In this document: one piece after another, positions 7,148-14,016 of the stretch
How positions within the stretch are numbered: position 1 is the stretch's first letter
Layout of the letters: each line of letters opens with the position of its first letter
DNA from: Bacteroidales bacterium UBA3742
Lineage (GTDB): Bacteria > Bacteroidota > Bacteroidia > Bacteroidales > Paludibacteraceae
Reading direction: 5' to 3'
Assembly (NCBI GenBank): GCA_002371785.1
Contig: DFGU01000076.1
Span: 975-20,778 of the forward strand
Length of the DNA: 19,804 nucleotides
Translations under genes and position numbers: made by a program
Notes under the pieces: generated by a model
The model's database searches: none
What the model saw: only the letters and a program-made list of their open reading frames with translations
What the model was told of the DNA's origin: nothing

Positions 7148-8176
7148 TTAGTTATCCGTCGCTATACGAGTTACACCGCCGAGGGTATTGATCGTCTGGG
7201 GTTCGGTCACAAAGCGGTTGTTGTCCGCCCCTACGAGCGGCATATAGCGCACCTCGTTAGCCACAGCCCAGTAGATACGGTTGTCCACCAGGTCGATGGT
7301 CATCGCCGTACACTCTTCCGTCTCAATCTGCACCGGGTTGGCACCGTCGATAGACGCTACCCACAGGCCTTCCCCTTCGGCACGGTAGTATATCTTACGA
7401 CCGGCTATCTTGAAGCCCTGCAGTTCGGGGAAGATAGGTTTCAGTTCGCTCATCTTGAACCACTTACCGTTATACAGCTGCGCTGTATCCTGCTCGGCAT
7501 CCAGCAGCGCCTTAGCCGAAGCATCCTGGCGCGGATCCTCGGCACGCTGACCGAAGATACGCTGACGGTAGTCGCCCTGGGCGTTGCGGAACAGCACGGA
7601 GTTGGTCTCACGATTCACCACCAGGAACGATTTCTCTATCCGCGTCGTATCGCCGTTGAGCACCACCAGCAATCCCAGACGAGCCTCCGTCATCGGACGC
7701 GTGAAGTAGAGATGCAGCGTAGCTGCTCGCATCGTGGTATCGGTAACGGTATAGTACGGGGCCTCATCGCCGGGCTGGTACCATAGGTACTTCACCTCGT
7801 AGTTATACGGATTATACACCAGCGCCTGGAAACTATAATCGCGGTAGATAGCGAACGCTGAATCCGAAGCCGAGTAGGTCGGGATGGTATCATACACCGT
7901 GATCTCGTGCACCTTGGTACGCGACGACTTACCGTCCACCTTCAGCGTCACGGTGTAGGTTCCGGGATTCTTGTAGGTGTAGGTAGGCGACTTCAGCGTA
8001 GAGGTGCCTCCGTCACCGAAAGTCCATGCCCACTCCTCACCTCCGGTGGAGAGGTTGGTAAAAGTCACTTTCTCTCCCGCCTTGGGTTGGTCGGGAGAAT
8101 AACTGAAGTCAACGTCTATCTTCTTGCACGCCATCATGGCGCAGCAGGTCAATAATAGTAGTACAATTCGTTTCAT
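7148..8176 (-). CDS. PKD-domain lipoprotein
   Basis: The 342-residue product has a lipoprotein signal (MKRIVLLLLTCCAMMAC, lipidated Cys17, followed by KKID). A PKD domain covers about residues 20-100: YSPDQPKAGEKVTFTNLS, then WAWTFGDGGTS and YTYKNPGTYTVTLKV, the classic motif order. The C-terminal half is unassigned, but it ends with repeats such as GLWVASIDGANPVQI and IDLVDNRIYWAVANEVRYM that resemble YWTD or beta-propeller blades. It is probably anchored in the envelope, perhaps the outer membrane, and likely binds protein or glycan, though no ligand is evident. ATG 8176 fits the signal peptide better than the codon five residues upstream at 8191. The first 68 nt overlap the 3' end of miaA in another frame. 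Confidence 0.85.
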   Translation of the reverse strand: MKRIVLLLLTCCAMMACKKIDVDFSYSPDQPKAGEKVTFTNLSTGGEEWAWTFGDGGTSTLKSPTYTYKNPGTYTVTLKVDGKSSRTKVHEITVYDTIPTYSASDSAFAIYRDYSFQALVYNPYNYEVKYLWYQPGDEAPYYTVTDTTMRAATLHLYFTRPMTEARLGLLVVLNGDTTRIEKSFLVVNRETNSVLFRNAQGDYRQRIFGQRAEDPRQDASAKALLDAEQDTAQLYNGKWFKMSELKPIFPELQGFKIAGRKIYYRAEGEGLWVASIDGANPVQIETEECTAMTIDLVDNRIYWAVANEVRYMPLVGADNNRFVTEPQTINTLGGVTRIATDN

Positions 8177-9038
8177 AATCTGCGCCGGCATCCAGCCAGC
8201 ATATTTCTGTATCTCGGTTAAACCACGTCATCTGCCGCTTGGCATAGTGGCGGGTATTTTGCTTTATCAGTTCTACGGCACGCTCCAAGTCGTACTCGCC
8301 GTCCATATAGGCGAACAGTTCGCGGTAGCCCACGGTCTGCAAACTGTTGCGTTCGCGTTCCGCATAGACGCTCCGTGCTTCGACCTCCAGTCCATCCTGC
8401 ATCATCTGGTCCACACGCCGATTGATGCGGTCGTACAGTTCCGGCCTGGGGCGGTTCAACCCGATCTTCAAGATGCGAAACGGCCGCTCGTGCTGTTGCC
8501 TCCGTCGTAGCGCGGTGTACGTCCCGCCTGTCAGCAGGCATAGCTCCACGCAGTGCATCAGTCGTGCCGGGTTCTGCCGGTCCACGATCTGCCAGTACTC
8601 CGGATCCAGTCGCTCCACCTCGGCCTGAAGCCACGCCAATCCGTGCTCTTTATAATTTATACGTACGCGCTCGCGCACGCTTTGAGGCACAGCCGGTATC
8701 TCATCCAGTCCGCGACATACGGCATCGATATAGAGCATCGATCCGCCCGTCATCACCACCACCTCGTGCTCCCGAAACAGGTCATCCAGTAGTCGCAACG
8801 CATCGCGCTCGAACATGCCGGCGTTGTAGCCCTCCTGCAGGCTGTGCGTTCCCACCATATAGTGGCGCACCCGTGCCTGCTCGGCGGCAGTAGGCGCCGC
8901 CGTACCGATCGGCAGTTCGCGGTAGATCTGACGGCTGTCGCAACTCACGATCGGGCAGCCCAACCGCTCCGCCACGCGTAGCGACAGTTCGGTCTTACCT
9001 ACGCCCGTAGGACCCGTTATGATCAGTAGCGTTTTCAA
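8109..9038 (-). CDS. miaA: tRNA dimethylallyltransferase
   Basis: MiaA adds a dimethylallyl group from DMAPP to N6 of A37 in tRNAs reading UNN codons. The 309-residue length is normal. The P-loop GPTGVGKT is at residues 9-16 and the conserved DSRQIY at 34-39. VMTGGSMLYIDAVCRGLDEI follows, then QNPARLMHCVEL and, near the C-terminus, QNTRHYAKRQMTWF; all are standard MiaA motifs. The start is a TTG at 9038 that overlaps the stop of the preceding gene in TTGA (4-nt overlap); no ATG exists before the P-loop. The 3' end overlaps the PKD lipoprotein gene by 68 nt. Both junctions point to translational coupling. Confidence 0.96.
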   Translation of the reverse strand: MKTLLIITGPTGVGKTELSLRVAERLGCPIVSCDSRQIYRELPIGTAAPTAAEQARVRHYMVGTHSLQEGYNAGMFERDALRLLDDLFREHEVVVMTGGSMLYIDAVCRGLDEIPAVPQSVRERVRINYKEHGLAWLQAEVERLDPEYWQIVDRQNPARLMHCVELCLLTGGTYTALRRRQQHERPFRILKIGLNRPRPELYDRINRRVDQMMQDGLEVEARSVYAERERNSLQTVGYRELFAYMDGEYDLERAVELIKQNTRHYAKRQMTWFNRDTEICWLDAGADYETNCTTIIDLLRHDGVQEDRR

Positions 9039-9586
9039 AACATCGAACCGTCGTCGAAACTCAGGTCTTGGAAGCCCTCCATATCCAGGTCGTCCATGTC
9101 AAACTCCGACTCGCCAAACAGGTCATCTACGTCCAGGTCACCCTTGCCGTCCTTGCCCACGATAGCTTGCATGTCGTCTTCACGCAACTGTTTCGGCGGA
9201 CGTCCCGTGGACTCCACGCACTTGACGCCTGTCATCGTGCCGGGCTTGATCTCACGCAGGTTGCCGAAGAAATAGCGCTCAAACATCGGGTCGAAGATAT
9301 AGATCATGCGTTGGCCTTGCTCCTCCAGCAGTTCGCTCAGGCGCGTCTCGGCCATCGTCATGTTGTCGTACTCGAAGTTCGATCCCATCTCTACGAGGGT
9401 CACTTCCTGACCCTTCTCCCACTCGTCGTTGCACATAAAGAACGAGGTGATCTGATCGTCCTTATAGCCTACCGACTCCAGGATAGCCTTATGCAAATCC
9501 AGGAAGGTAGCCTCGGGATCAGCCTCATAAACGCGACGGAAGTTCTGGTCGCCCTCGTCGCATGTAAAGGTAATTCTGTATATCAT
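9035..9586 (-). CDS. Plasmid pRiA4b ORF-3-like family protein
   Basis: The 183-residue protein begins MIYRITFTCDEGDQNFRRVY and continues with FLDLHKAILESVGYKDDQI and SFFMCNDEWEKGQEVTL. This order matches the pRiA4b ORF-3-like family, also described as IS1096 element passenger TnpR-like. Despite the name, the chromosomal Bacteroidota members stand alone and their function is unknown. FDPMFERYFFGNLREI and the acidic, Asp-rich C-terminus (DDLFGESEFDMDDLDMEGF) are visible; no helix-turn-helix or recombinase residues are seen. No other transposon part is nearby. It is the first gene after the palindromic promoter at 9621-9695 and overlaps miaA by 4 nt, so it leads the long operon. Confidence 0.85.
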   Translation of the reverse strand: MIYRITFTCDEGDQNFRRVYEADPEATFLDLHKAILESVGYKDDQITSFFMCNDEWEKGQEVTLVEMGSNFEYDNMTMAETRLSELLEEQGQRMIYIFDPMFERYFFGNLREIKPGTMTGVKCVESTGRPPKQLREDDMQAIVGKDGKGDLDVDDLFGESEFDMDDLDMEGFQDLSFDDGSMF

Positions 9587-9620
9587 AATACGTACGTAAT
9601 TATTGCCTTGTTAATATTTC

Positions 9621-9695
9621 GGCTGCAAAGGTACAAAAAAAAATCCGAACATGCAAATAAAACTTGTTTTATTTTGTCATTTTGTCGGATTTTTT
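9621..9695 (-). promoter_or_regulatory. Promoter with overlapping palindrome (copy 2), also terminator-like for pdxB
   Basis: On the minus strand TTTG (9657-9654), a 20-nt spacer and TACCTTTG (9633-9626) form a promoter, with a start predicted near 9619, about 33 nt before the ATG at 9586. The palindrome AAATAAAAC-AA-GTTTTATTT (9674-9655) covers the -33 box. Outer arms AAAAAATCCGA (9695-9685) and TCGGATTTTTT (9648-9638) pair over 11 bp and are part of a run of nine T. The whole block starts only 16 nt past the pdxB stop, so on the same strand it could end pdxB transcription and then start the next operon. Confidence 0.75.
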
Positions 9696-9711
9696 CGGGT
9701 AGTGTAAGCTC

Positions 9712-10671
9712 TCAACGGAGCGGATATGTGCGGCGAAGCGGTTCAAACTGATCGGGAGCGGCCTTCAAACGCTCCGTGATGCGGCGCAACCATCCCGGCG
9801 AAGTGTCGCCCTGAGCATCGGTCATGGCCGCAGCGGGAATAGCGATCTCGGGCAGGCTGAACCGCTCGGCTATCGCCGTGAGACACATCTGCGTCGCGTT
9901 GCGTTTGCCCTGCTGCGAATAGCCGGCTATATGCATCGAAGCCAATCGGGCACCGGCCAGCACCTCTGCCGAGATATGGGGTTCACCCTCCCAGGTGTCC
10001 AGCACGTAGGGATGGCCGCTACGGAGCAACGCCTCCTCATCCACTACCCCACCTCGGGCCGCATTGATGATCAGCGCACCGGGTTTGCAGCGGCGCAAGA
10101 AGTCCGCGTTGCATAGATAGTGCGTGTCGTCCGTGAGCGGTACGTGGAAGGTGATGATGTCGCAATTCTGCGCGATTTCATCGAGCGAAACGCCTATGCC
10201 GCGTGGCGGGTCGTTGAGCAACACATGGAGTCCGCACCGCTCGGCCATCCGGGCCACGAGCGAACCTACGTGGCCTACGCCGACGATGCCGATAGTTGGT
10301 CGTTGGTCGTTGGGTGCCTTCGGGCACTCCGATATAGGTCGATAGATGTCATTCAGAACCTCTTCGATATAGTCGCAGACGGCTTGGGCGTTGCAGCCCG
10401 GGCAGGCGGTCCAAGCTATGCCATACGCCTCGCACCATTCGGTATCGATGTGATCATACCCGATCGTGGCGGTGCATACCAGTCGCACACGCGATCCGTC
10501 CAGCAGGTCGGAATCCACCCGCGTACGGGTTCTCACCACCAGCACATCGGCATCGCGCACCGCCAAACGGTCGATTTCATCGGGAGAAAACTGCTGCAGC
10601 TCCACCTCAGGCCATCCCGTCCGGACAGCCTCCTTCAAGAAGGGTATTCCTATGTCAGCAACAATCTTCAT
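9712..10671 (-). CDS. pdxB: Erythronate-4-phosphate dehydrogenase
   Basis: PdxB oxidises 4-phospho-D-erythronate in the DXP-dependent route to pyridoxal 5'-phosphate. The 319-residue product is a D-2-hydroxyacid dehydrogenase. It has KIVADIGIPFLKEAV at the N-terminus, CTATIGYDHIDTEWCEAYGI, CPGCNAQAVCDYIEE, and the dinucleotide-binding GIVGVGHVG. The catalytic trio is visible as Arg in NAARGG, Glu in WEGEPH and His in MHIAGYS. The C-terminal dimerisation part is shorter than in E. coli PdxB (378 residues). ATG 10671 gives the standard start; a TTG at 10722 overlapping the panC stop would add 17 repeat-encoded residues and is unlikely. A repeat-derived stretch (RPISECPKAPNDQRP, about residues 111-126) lies just before the nucleotide-binding strand. 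It follows panC by 47 nt. Confidence 0.93.
   Translation of the reverse strand: MKIVADIGIPFLKEAVRTGWPEVELQQFSPDEIDRLAVRDADVLVVRTRTRVDSDLLDGSRVRLVCTATIGYDHIDTEWCEAYGIAWTACPGCNAQAVCDYIEEVLNDIYRPISECPKAPNDQRPTIGIVGVGHVGSLVARMAERCGLHVLLNDPPRGIGVSLDEIAQNCDIITFHVPLTDDTHYLCNADFLRRCKPGALIINAARGGVVDEEALLRSGHPYVLDTWEGEPHISAEVLAGARLASMHIAGYSQQGKRNATQMCLTAIAERFSLPEIAIPAAAMTDAQGDTSPGWLRRITERLKAAPDQFEPLRRTYPLR
10295..10338. repeat. 26-bp hairpin motif with TTGGTCG repeats, inside pdxB
   Basis: GTTGGTCGTTGGTCGTTG (10295-10312) is followed by a 26-bp block (10313-10338) with the hairpin GTGCC-TTCG-GGCAC and then TCCGATATAGG. The same 26-bp block, with one mismatch and in the opposite orientation, is at 19653-19678 in the radical SAM gene, also next to TTGGTCG repeats. 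Confidence 0.88.
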
Positions 10672-10677
10672 CCCTGT

Positions 10678-10715
10678 CTGCTTTTGACTTTCGACTTTCG
10701 ACTTTTTACTTTCGG
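10678..10715. repeat. GACTTTC simple repeat between panC and pdxB
   Basis: The 47-nt gap is almost wholly made of TGACTTTC, GACTTTC, GACTTTTT, ACTTTC units. A looser match (ACTTTAAACTTTCTACTTTC) is at about 1575-1594, upstream of the tRNA-Glu promoter. No promoter or terminator is seen here. Confidence 0.75.
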
Positions 10716-10718
10716 CTA

Positions 10719-11573
10719 TCAATACTTGATATTATCGATCAGGCGCACCGGACCGCAATAGACCGTGACGCAACCGATAGCATGCCGGAAAGTGTCGGTA
10801 GGCAGCAAGGTGGTCTGATCCACGATCTCGTAGTACTCCACCTCCAGGCCCGGTACGGCATTGATCGTATCGACTACGCGCTTCTGTACCTCCTGCACGG
10901 ATGCCGATTTGGCCCATTCCAACGAGGCAAACAGGGTGCGCGAGATAGCCAGCGCCGTCTCTTTCTCCTCCGCCGACAGACGCTCGTTGCGGCTACTCAT
11001 CGCCAGACCGGAAGCTTCACGCACGATAGGGCAGTCGATGATCTTGAGGTCGCCGAACGTACCGGCCATCGACGAGCGCTCTACCATATGATGGATGATA
11101 GCCAGTTGCTGGAAGTCCTTCTCACCGAAATAGGCACGCTGGGGACGCACCAGGTAGAAGAGGCGGCTCACCACCTGCACCACACCGTTGAAATGACCGG
11201 GACGCATCTTGCCCTCCATGACTTGGTCCAGACCCGCAAAGTCGAACTGGAACGTGGTCTCCATCTCCTCGGCCGAGTACATCTCCTCGGGCGTAGGTGC
11301 AAAGACAAAATGTGCTCCCAGGCTACGCAGATACTCCGCATCGCGCTCTATGTTGCGCGGGTAGCGGAGCAGATCCTCCTTGTTGTTAAACTGGGTGGGG
11401 TTGACAAAGACGCTCACCACGCATACATCACAGTCAGCCACTGCTCGGCGAACGAGCGAAGCATGGCCCTCATGCAGGGCTCCCATCGTCGGCACCAGGC
11501 CGATCGTCTTGCCCTCTTGACGGCACTTTTCGACTGCCGCTTGCAGGGCCTGTTTGGTCGTTAAAATTTGCAT
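10719..11573 (-). CDS. panC: Pantothenate synthetase
   Basis: PanC joins pantoate and beta-alanine using ATP to make pantothenate, the precursor of coenzyme A. The 284-residue product has the nucleotide-binding PTMGALHEGH at residues 28-37 (HxGH at 34-37), VSVFVNPTQFNNKEDL, the FGEKDFQQLAII segment, and AMSSRNERLS, which corresponds to the KMSKS-like loop. The length is normal. ATG 11573 is used because upstream in-frame codons start only from a TTG that lies before the predicted promoter. panC and pdxB form a cofactor-synthesis pair; the GT5-like operon is divergent from a shared 147-bp AT-rich gap. Confidence 0.96.
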   Translation of the reverse strand: MQILTTKQALQAAVEKCRQEGKTIGLVPTMGALHEGHASLVRRAVADCDVCVVSVFVNPTQFNNKEDLLRYPRNIERDAEYLRSLGAHFVFAPTPEEMYSAEEMETTFQFDFAGLDQVMEGKMRPGHFNGVVQVVSRLFYLVRPQRAYFGEKDFQQLAIIHHMVERSSMAGTFGDLKIIDCPIVREASGLAMSSRNERLSAEEKETALAISRTLFASLEWAKSASVQEVQKRVVDTINAVPGLEVEYYEIVDQTTLLPTDTFRHAIGCVTVYCGPVRLIDNIKY

Positions 11574-11603
11574 ATTTTGGTTGTTTTGGTTCAAAAAAAC
11601 ATG

Positions 11604-11635
11604 CAAAGATACACAAAAAATCCAAAAAATGAAAA
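11604..11635 (-). promoter_or_regulatory. Probable panC promoter
   Basis: TATCTTTG (11611-11604, minus strand) fits the -7 consensus exactly. The -33 box is poor (TTTC or TTTT at the right distance instead of TTTG). The predicted start near 11597 leaves a leader of about 24 nt before panC. Confidence 0.5.
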
Positions 11636-11650
11636 TTTTTTGCAAAAAAA

Positions 11651-11682
11651 TGTGCAAATATCAAAAATTTTTTGTACCTTTG
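11651..11682 (+). promoter_or_regulatory. Promoter of the GT5/DUF4270/TPR/barrel operon
   Basis: TACCTTTG (11675-11682) follows TTTTTTG, as in the strong promoters at 1717 and 9633. The -33 position carries TGTG (one mismatch from TTTG) at 20 nt spacing. The start is predicted near 11689, leaving a leader of about 32 nt to ATG 11721. Confidence 0.65.
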
Positions 11683-11720
11683 CACTGCCTTTAGTATAAC
11701 TAAACAAGAAAACAACGCTT

Positions 11721-12548
11721 ATGAAAGAGCCAAAACGTATCTTATTTCTGTCGCAAGAGATTTATCCGTACTTAGCGGAAGAGACTCCCATACGCATGCT
11801 GAATCGCCGCCTGCCGGAGATGTTTCAGCAGAAAGGATTTGAGACACGCACCTTCATGCCCAAGTTCGGAGACATCAACGAGCGTCGCAACCAGTTGCAC
11901 GAAGTGATTCGCCTCTCGGGTATGAACCTGATCATCGATGACACGGACCATCCGCTGTTGATCAAGGTAGCGTCGATTCAGTCGGCTCGCATCCAGGTCT
12001 ATTTCACCGACAACGACGACCTCTTCCATCGCCGCAAGGGTATTGCCGATGAGAACGGCGTAGAGTACCCTGACAACGACAAGCGTTGTATCTTCTTCGC
12101 GCGCGGCGTGCTGGAGACCGTCAAGAAGCAGCACTGGACACCGAATATCATTCATTGTTCGGGCTGGATGACCGCCTTGGCACCCCTGTTCCTGAAGCGC
12201 ACCTACTCCGACGAGCCCTTCTTCGCCAACGCCAAGGTGGTGCTCGTAATCGACGACCAGGAGTACCAGACGCCCTTCAGCACCAAGTTTGCCGAGAAGC
12301 TGTGTGCCCACGACGGCATCACCGCCAACGACGTACGCAGCATAGCCGGTTTCCCGGTGGGCTACGAGGAACTGATGCGCTTGGCCATCGACTACTCCGA
12401 CGCCATCGTCTTTGCCTCCCCGAACGTCAACCAACGTGTGCAGAACTACGCCATCACGAAGAACAAACCGATCTTGGAATATACCGACCTGGAAGACACA
12501 GCACGTTACTTGGAATTTTACAACAGTCTGTTAACAACGAATGAATAA
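11721..12548 (+). CDS. Single-domain GT5 (GlgA N-terminal-like) protein
   Basis: The 275-residue protein resembles only the N-terminal Rossmann domain of GT5 starch/glycogen synthases. Similar features are RILFLSQEIYPYLAEET at the N-terminus, PKFGDINERRNQLHEVIRLS, IQVYFTDNDDLFHRRKGI, ARGVLETVKKQHWTPNIIHC followed by SGWMTALAPLF, and late residues like SDAIVFASPNV. GlgA normally has about 480 residues with two domains. Here the whole C-terminal GT-B half is missing, and the KxGGL donor-site motif expected after the first strand is replaced by AEETPIR. Catalysis as a glycogen synthase is therefore unlikely; it may be a regulatory or structural derivative. The gene heads a plus-strand operon and overlaps the DUF4270 start by 8 nt. 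It is divergent from panC, an arrangement I recall from other Bacteroidota. Confidence 0.85.
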   Translation: MKEPKRILFLSQEIYPYLAEETPIRMLNRRLPEMFQQKGFETRTFMPKFGDINERRNQLHEVIRLSGMNLIIDDTDHPLLIKVASIQSARIQVYFTDNDDLFHRRKGIADENGVEYPDNDKRCIFFARGVLETVKKQHWTPNIIHCSGWMTALAPLFLKRTYSDEPFFANAKVVLVIDDQEYQTPFSTKFAEKLCAHDGITANDVRSIAGFPVGYEELMRLAIDYSDAIVFASPNVNQRVQNYAITKNKPILEYTDLEDTARYLEFYNSLLTTNE

Positions 12549-13965
12549 ATACCGATTCATATTGCTATGTATGCTTGCCGCGCTGATGGCAAGTTGTGAT
12601 ACCGACCTGGCCGGTATCGGTTCGAGCATACTCAAGCCGGGCGACAGCATCATCGTGAAAGCCGATACGTTCTCGCTCAATAGCCGCATCGACAGCAGCA
12701 GCGCCATCGTGTCGCTGCCCGACTCGGCCCTGCTGGGCGAACTGGAGTCCGACTACGGAACCATACGTGCCGAGATACTCACCCAACTGACCTGCCCCGA
12801 GGGCTATGAGTACCCGAACAATGCGGTGATCGACTCGATCTCGCTCTTCTTCTACTACACCAGTTGGGTAGGCGACGGCTATGCGCCGCTGTCGGTCAAC
12901 GTGTATGAGATGGACGGCAAGCAGCTCAACTACTCGCGTCAGTACAAGACCGACATCAACCTCTCAGACTACTGCTCGCGCACCAAGAGTATTCTGCGCA
13001 ACCGCCGCATCATCGTGGCCTCAGAGAAGCGCGACTCGATGCTCAGTTCCAGCAATGTATATGTACCTATGGTGCGCATGATGACCGACTCTACTTCCGA
13101 CTTCTTCCGTCGGTTTTCGGCCATCCGTAAGTTCACCACCCAGGACGAGTTCAACAAGCAGTTCAAAGGTCTGCTGCTGGAGACCGACTTCGGTAGTGCC
13201 ACCATGCTCAACGTGAAGGATATCGCCATGGGCGTGTACTACCATTTCAGCTACGACAAGGCCGGACGGGATACTACCGTCAACGATATCAAGGTCTTCT
13301 ACGCCAACTCCGAGGTACGTACCGTCAACCGCATCAGCTATATGGACAAGGACGCCCTGCTCCAGAACCTGGCCAACGATTCGACCCGGTACAACTATAT
13401 CATCGGTCCCGCAGGCGTACATACGCGTATCTCACTGCCTGTCCGGCAGATGGAGCAGCGGATGCACCAGAACCTGATAGAGACTATCTTCAGCACGGGC
13501 GATACGCTCATCAAGCGGCCGTACGTCAACCTGGCGGAGCTACGCGTGGACGTAGAGAATGTGTTCAGCGGTAGTGCATCTACGCTGACCCGCAACGACT
13601 GGTTGCAACCGGCGCCGTATATGCTGCTGGTCCGCGAGGCTTCGGCCGAACGCGTGCTGAAGGGTAGCGAGATACCCACCGACACCTGCGCCATCGTGGG
13701 CACCCTGACCCAGGGTACCGACTCGCTGGGTAATCCTACCTACTACTATAGTTACGACCTGGCTACGCTGCTCACCTACGAGCTGCGTAAGGATAGCACG
13801 CCGGCATGGCTGGATATGCGACTGGTGCCTGTCAACGTACAGACCGCCACCACCTCGTCCACTACCATCATCTCGTCGGTCAAGGAGGCACAGACCCTCT
13901 CGGCCACCAAGATACGTTCGGCCGCCAGCGGACTGACGCTCAAGATGGTGTACAGCGGATTCTAA
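12541..13965 (+). CDS. DUF4270 family lipoprotein
   Basis: The 474-residue product has a lipoprotein signal ending LMASC, with lipidated Cys19 followed by DTD. The mature N-terminus (DLAGIGSSILKPGD) and the stretch TFSLNSRIDSSSAIVSLPDS, then LLGELESDYGTIRAEILTQL, are characteristic of DUF4270, a Bacteroidota-specific family of unknown function. Beta-rich segments dominate the rest (VIDSISLFFYYTSW, LLLETDFG, LAELRVDVENVFSG). It is likely an outer-membrane lipoprotein facing the periplasm or the surface. The ATG overlaps the GT5-like stop (ATGAATAA), so translation is probably coupled. The TPR gene follows after 51 nt. Confidence 0.9.
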   Translation: MNKYRFILLCMLAALMASCDTDLAGIGSSILKPGDSIIVKADTFSLNSRIDSSSAIVSLPDSALLGELESDYGTIRAEILTQLTCPEGYEYPNNAVIDSISLFFYYTSWVGDGYAPLSVNVYEMDGKQLNYSRQYKTDINLSDYCSRTKSILRNRRIIVASEKRDSMLSSSNVYVPMVRMMTDSTSDFFRRFSAIRKFTTQDEFNKQFKGLLLETDFGSATMLNVKDIAMGVYYHFSYDKAGRDTTVNDIKVFYANSEVRTVNRISYMDKDALLQNLANDSTRYNYIIGPAGVHTRISLPVRQMEQRMHQNLIETIFSTGDTLIKRPYVNLAELRVDVENVFSGSASTLTRNDWLQPAPYMLLVREASAERVLKGSEIPTDTCAIVGTLTQGTDSLGNPTYYYSYDLATLLTYELRKDSTPAWLDMRLVPVNVQTATTSSTTIISSVKEAQTLSATKIRSAASGLTLKMVYSGF

Positions 13966-13992
13966 TACGCGTATGCGCGGGCGCACTTTTTT
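13966..13992 (+). terminator. Possible weak terminator or attenuator between DUF4270 and TPR genes
   Basis: A 10-bp palindrome ATACGCGTAT begins on the last base of the DUF4270 stop codon. TGCG-CGGG-CGCA (13974-13985) then forms a four-pair hairpin followed by C and six T. The stem is short, so if it acts at all it would only reduce read-through to the downstream genes. A GGAG site follows at 13997-14000, 16 nt before the TPR start codon. Confidence 0.35.
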
Positions 13993-14016
13993 AAAAGGAG
14001 AGAATTTTAGAAAACG

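Noticed and set aside
9035..9586. pRiA4b ORF-3/IS1096 passenger-like gene as a sign of a transposon
   Set aside because: There is no transposase, no terminal inverted repeat and no target duplication nearby. The gene is coupled to miaA in an operon, so the family name is historical.
10719..11657. Longer panC start at 11657 (TTG)
   Set aside because: It would begin upstream of the predicted promoter and add 28 Phe-rich residues absent from normal PanC; ATG 11573 fits the family.
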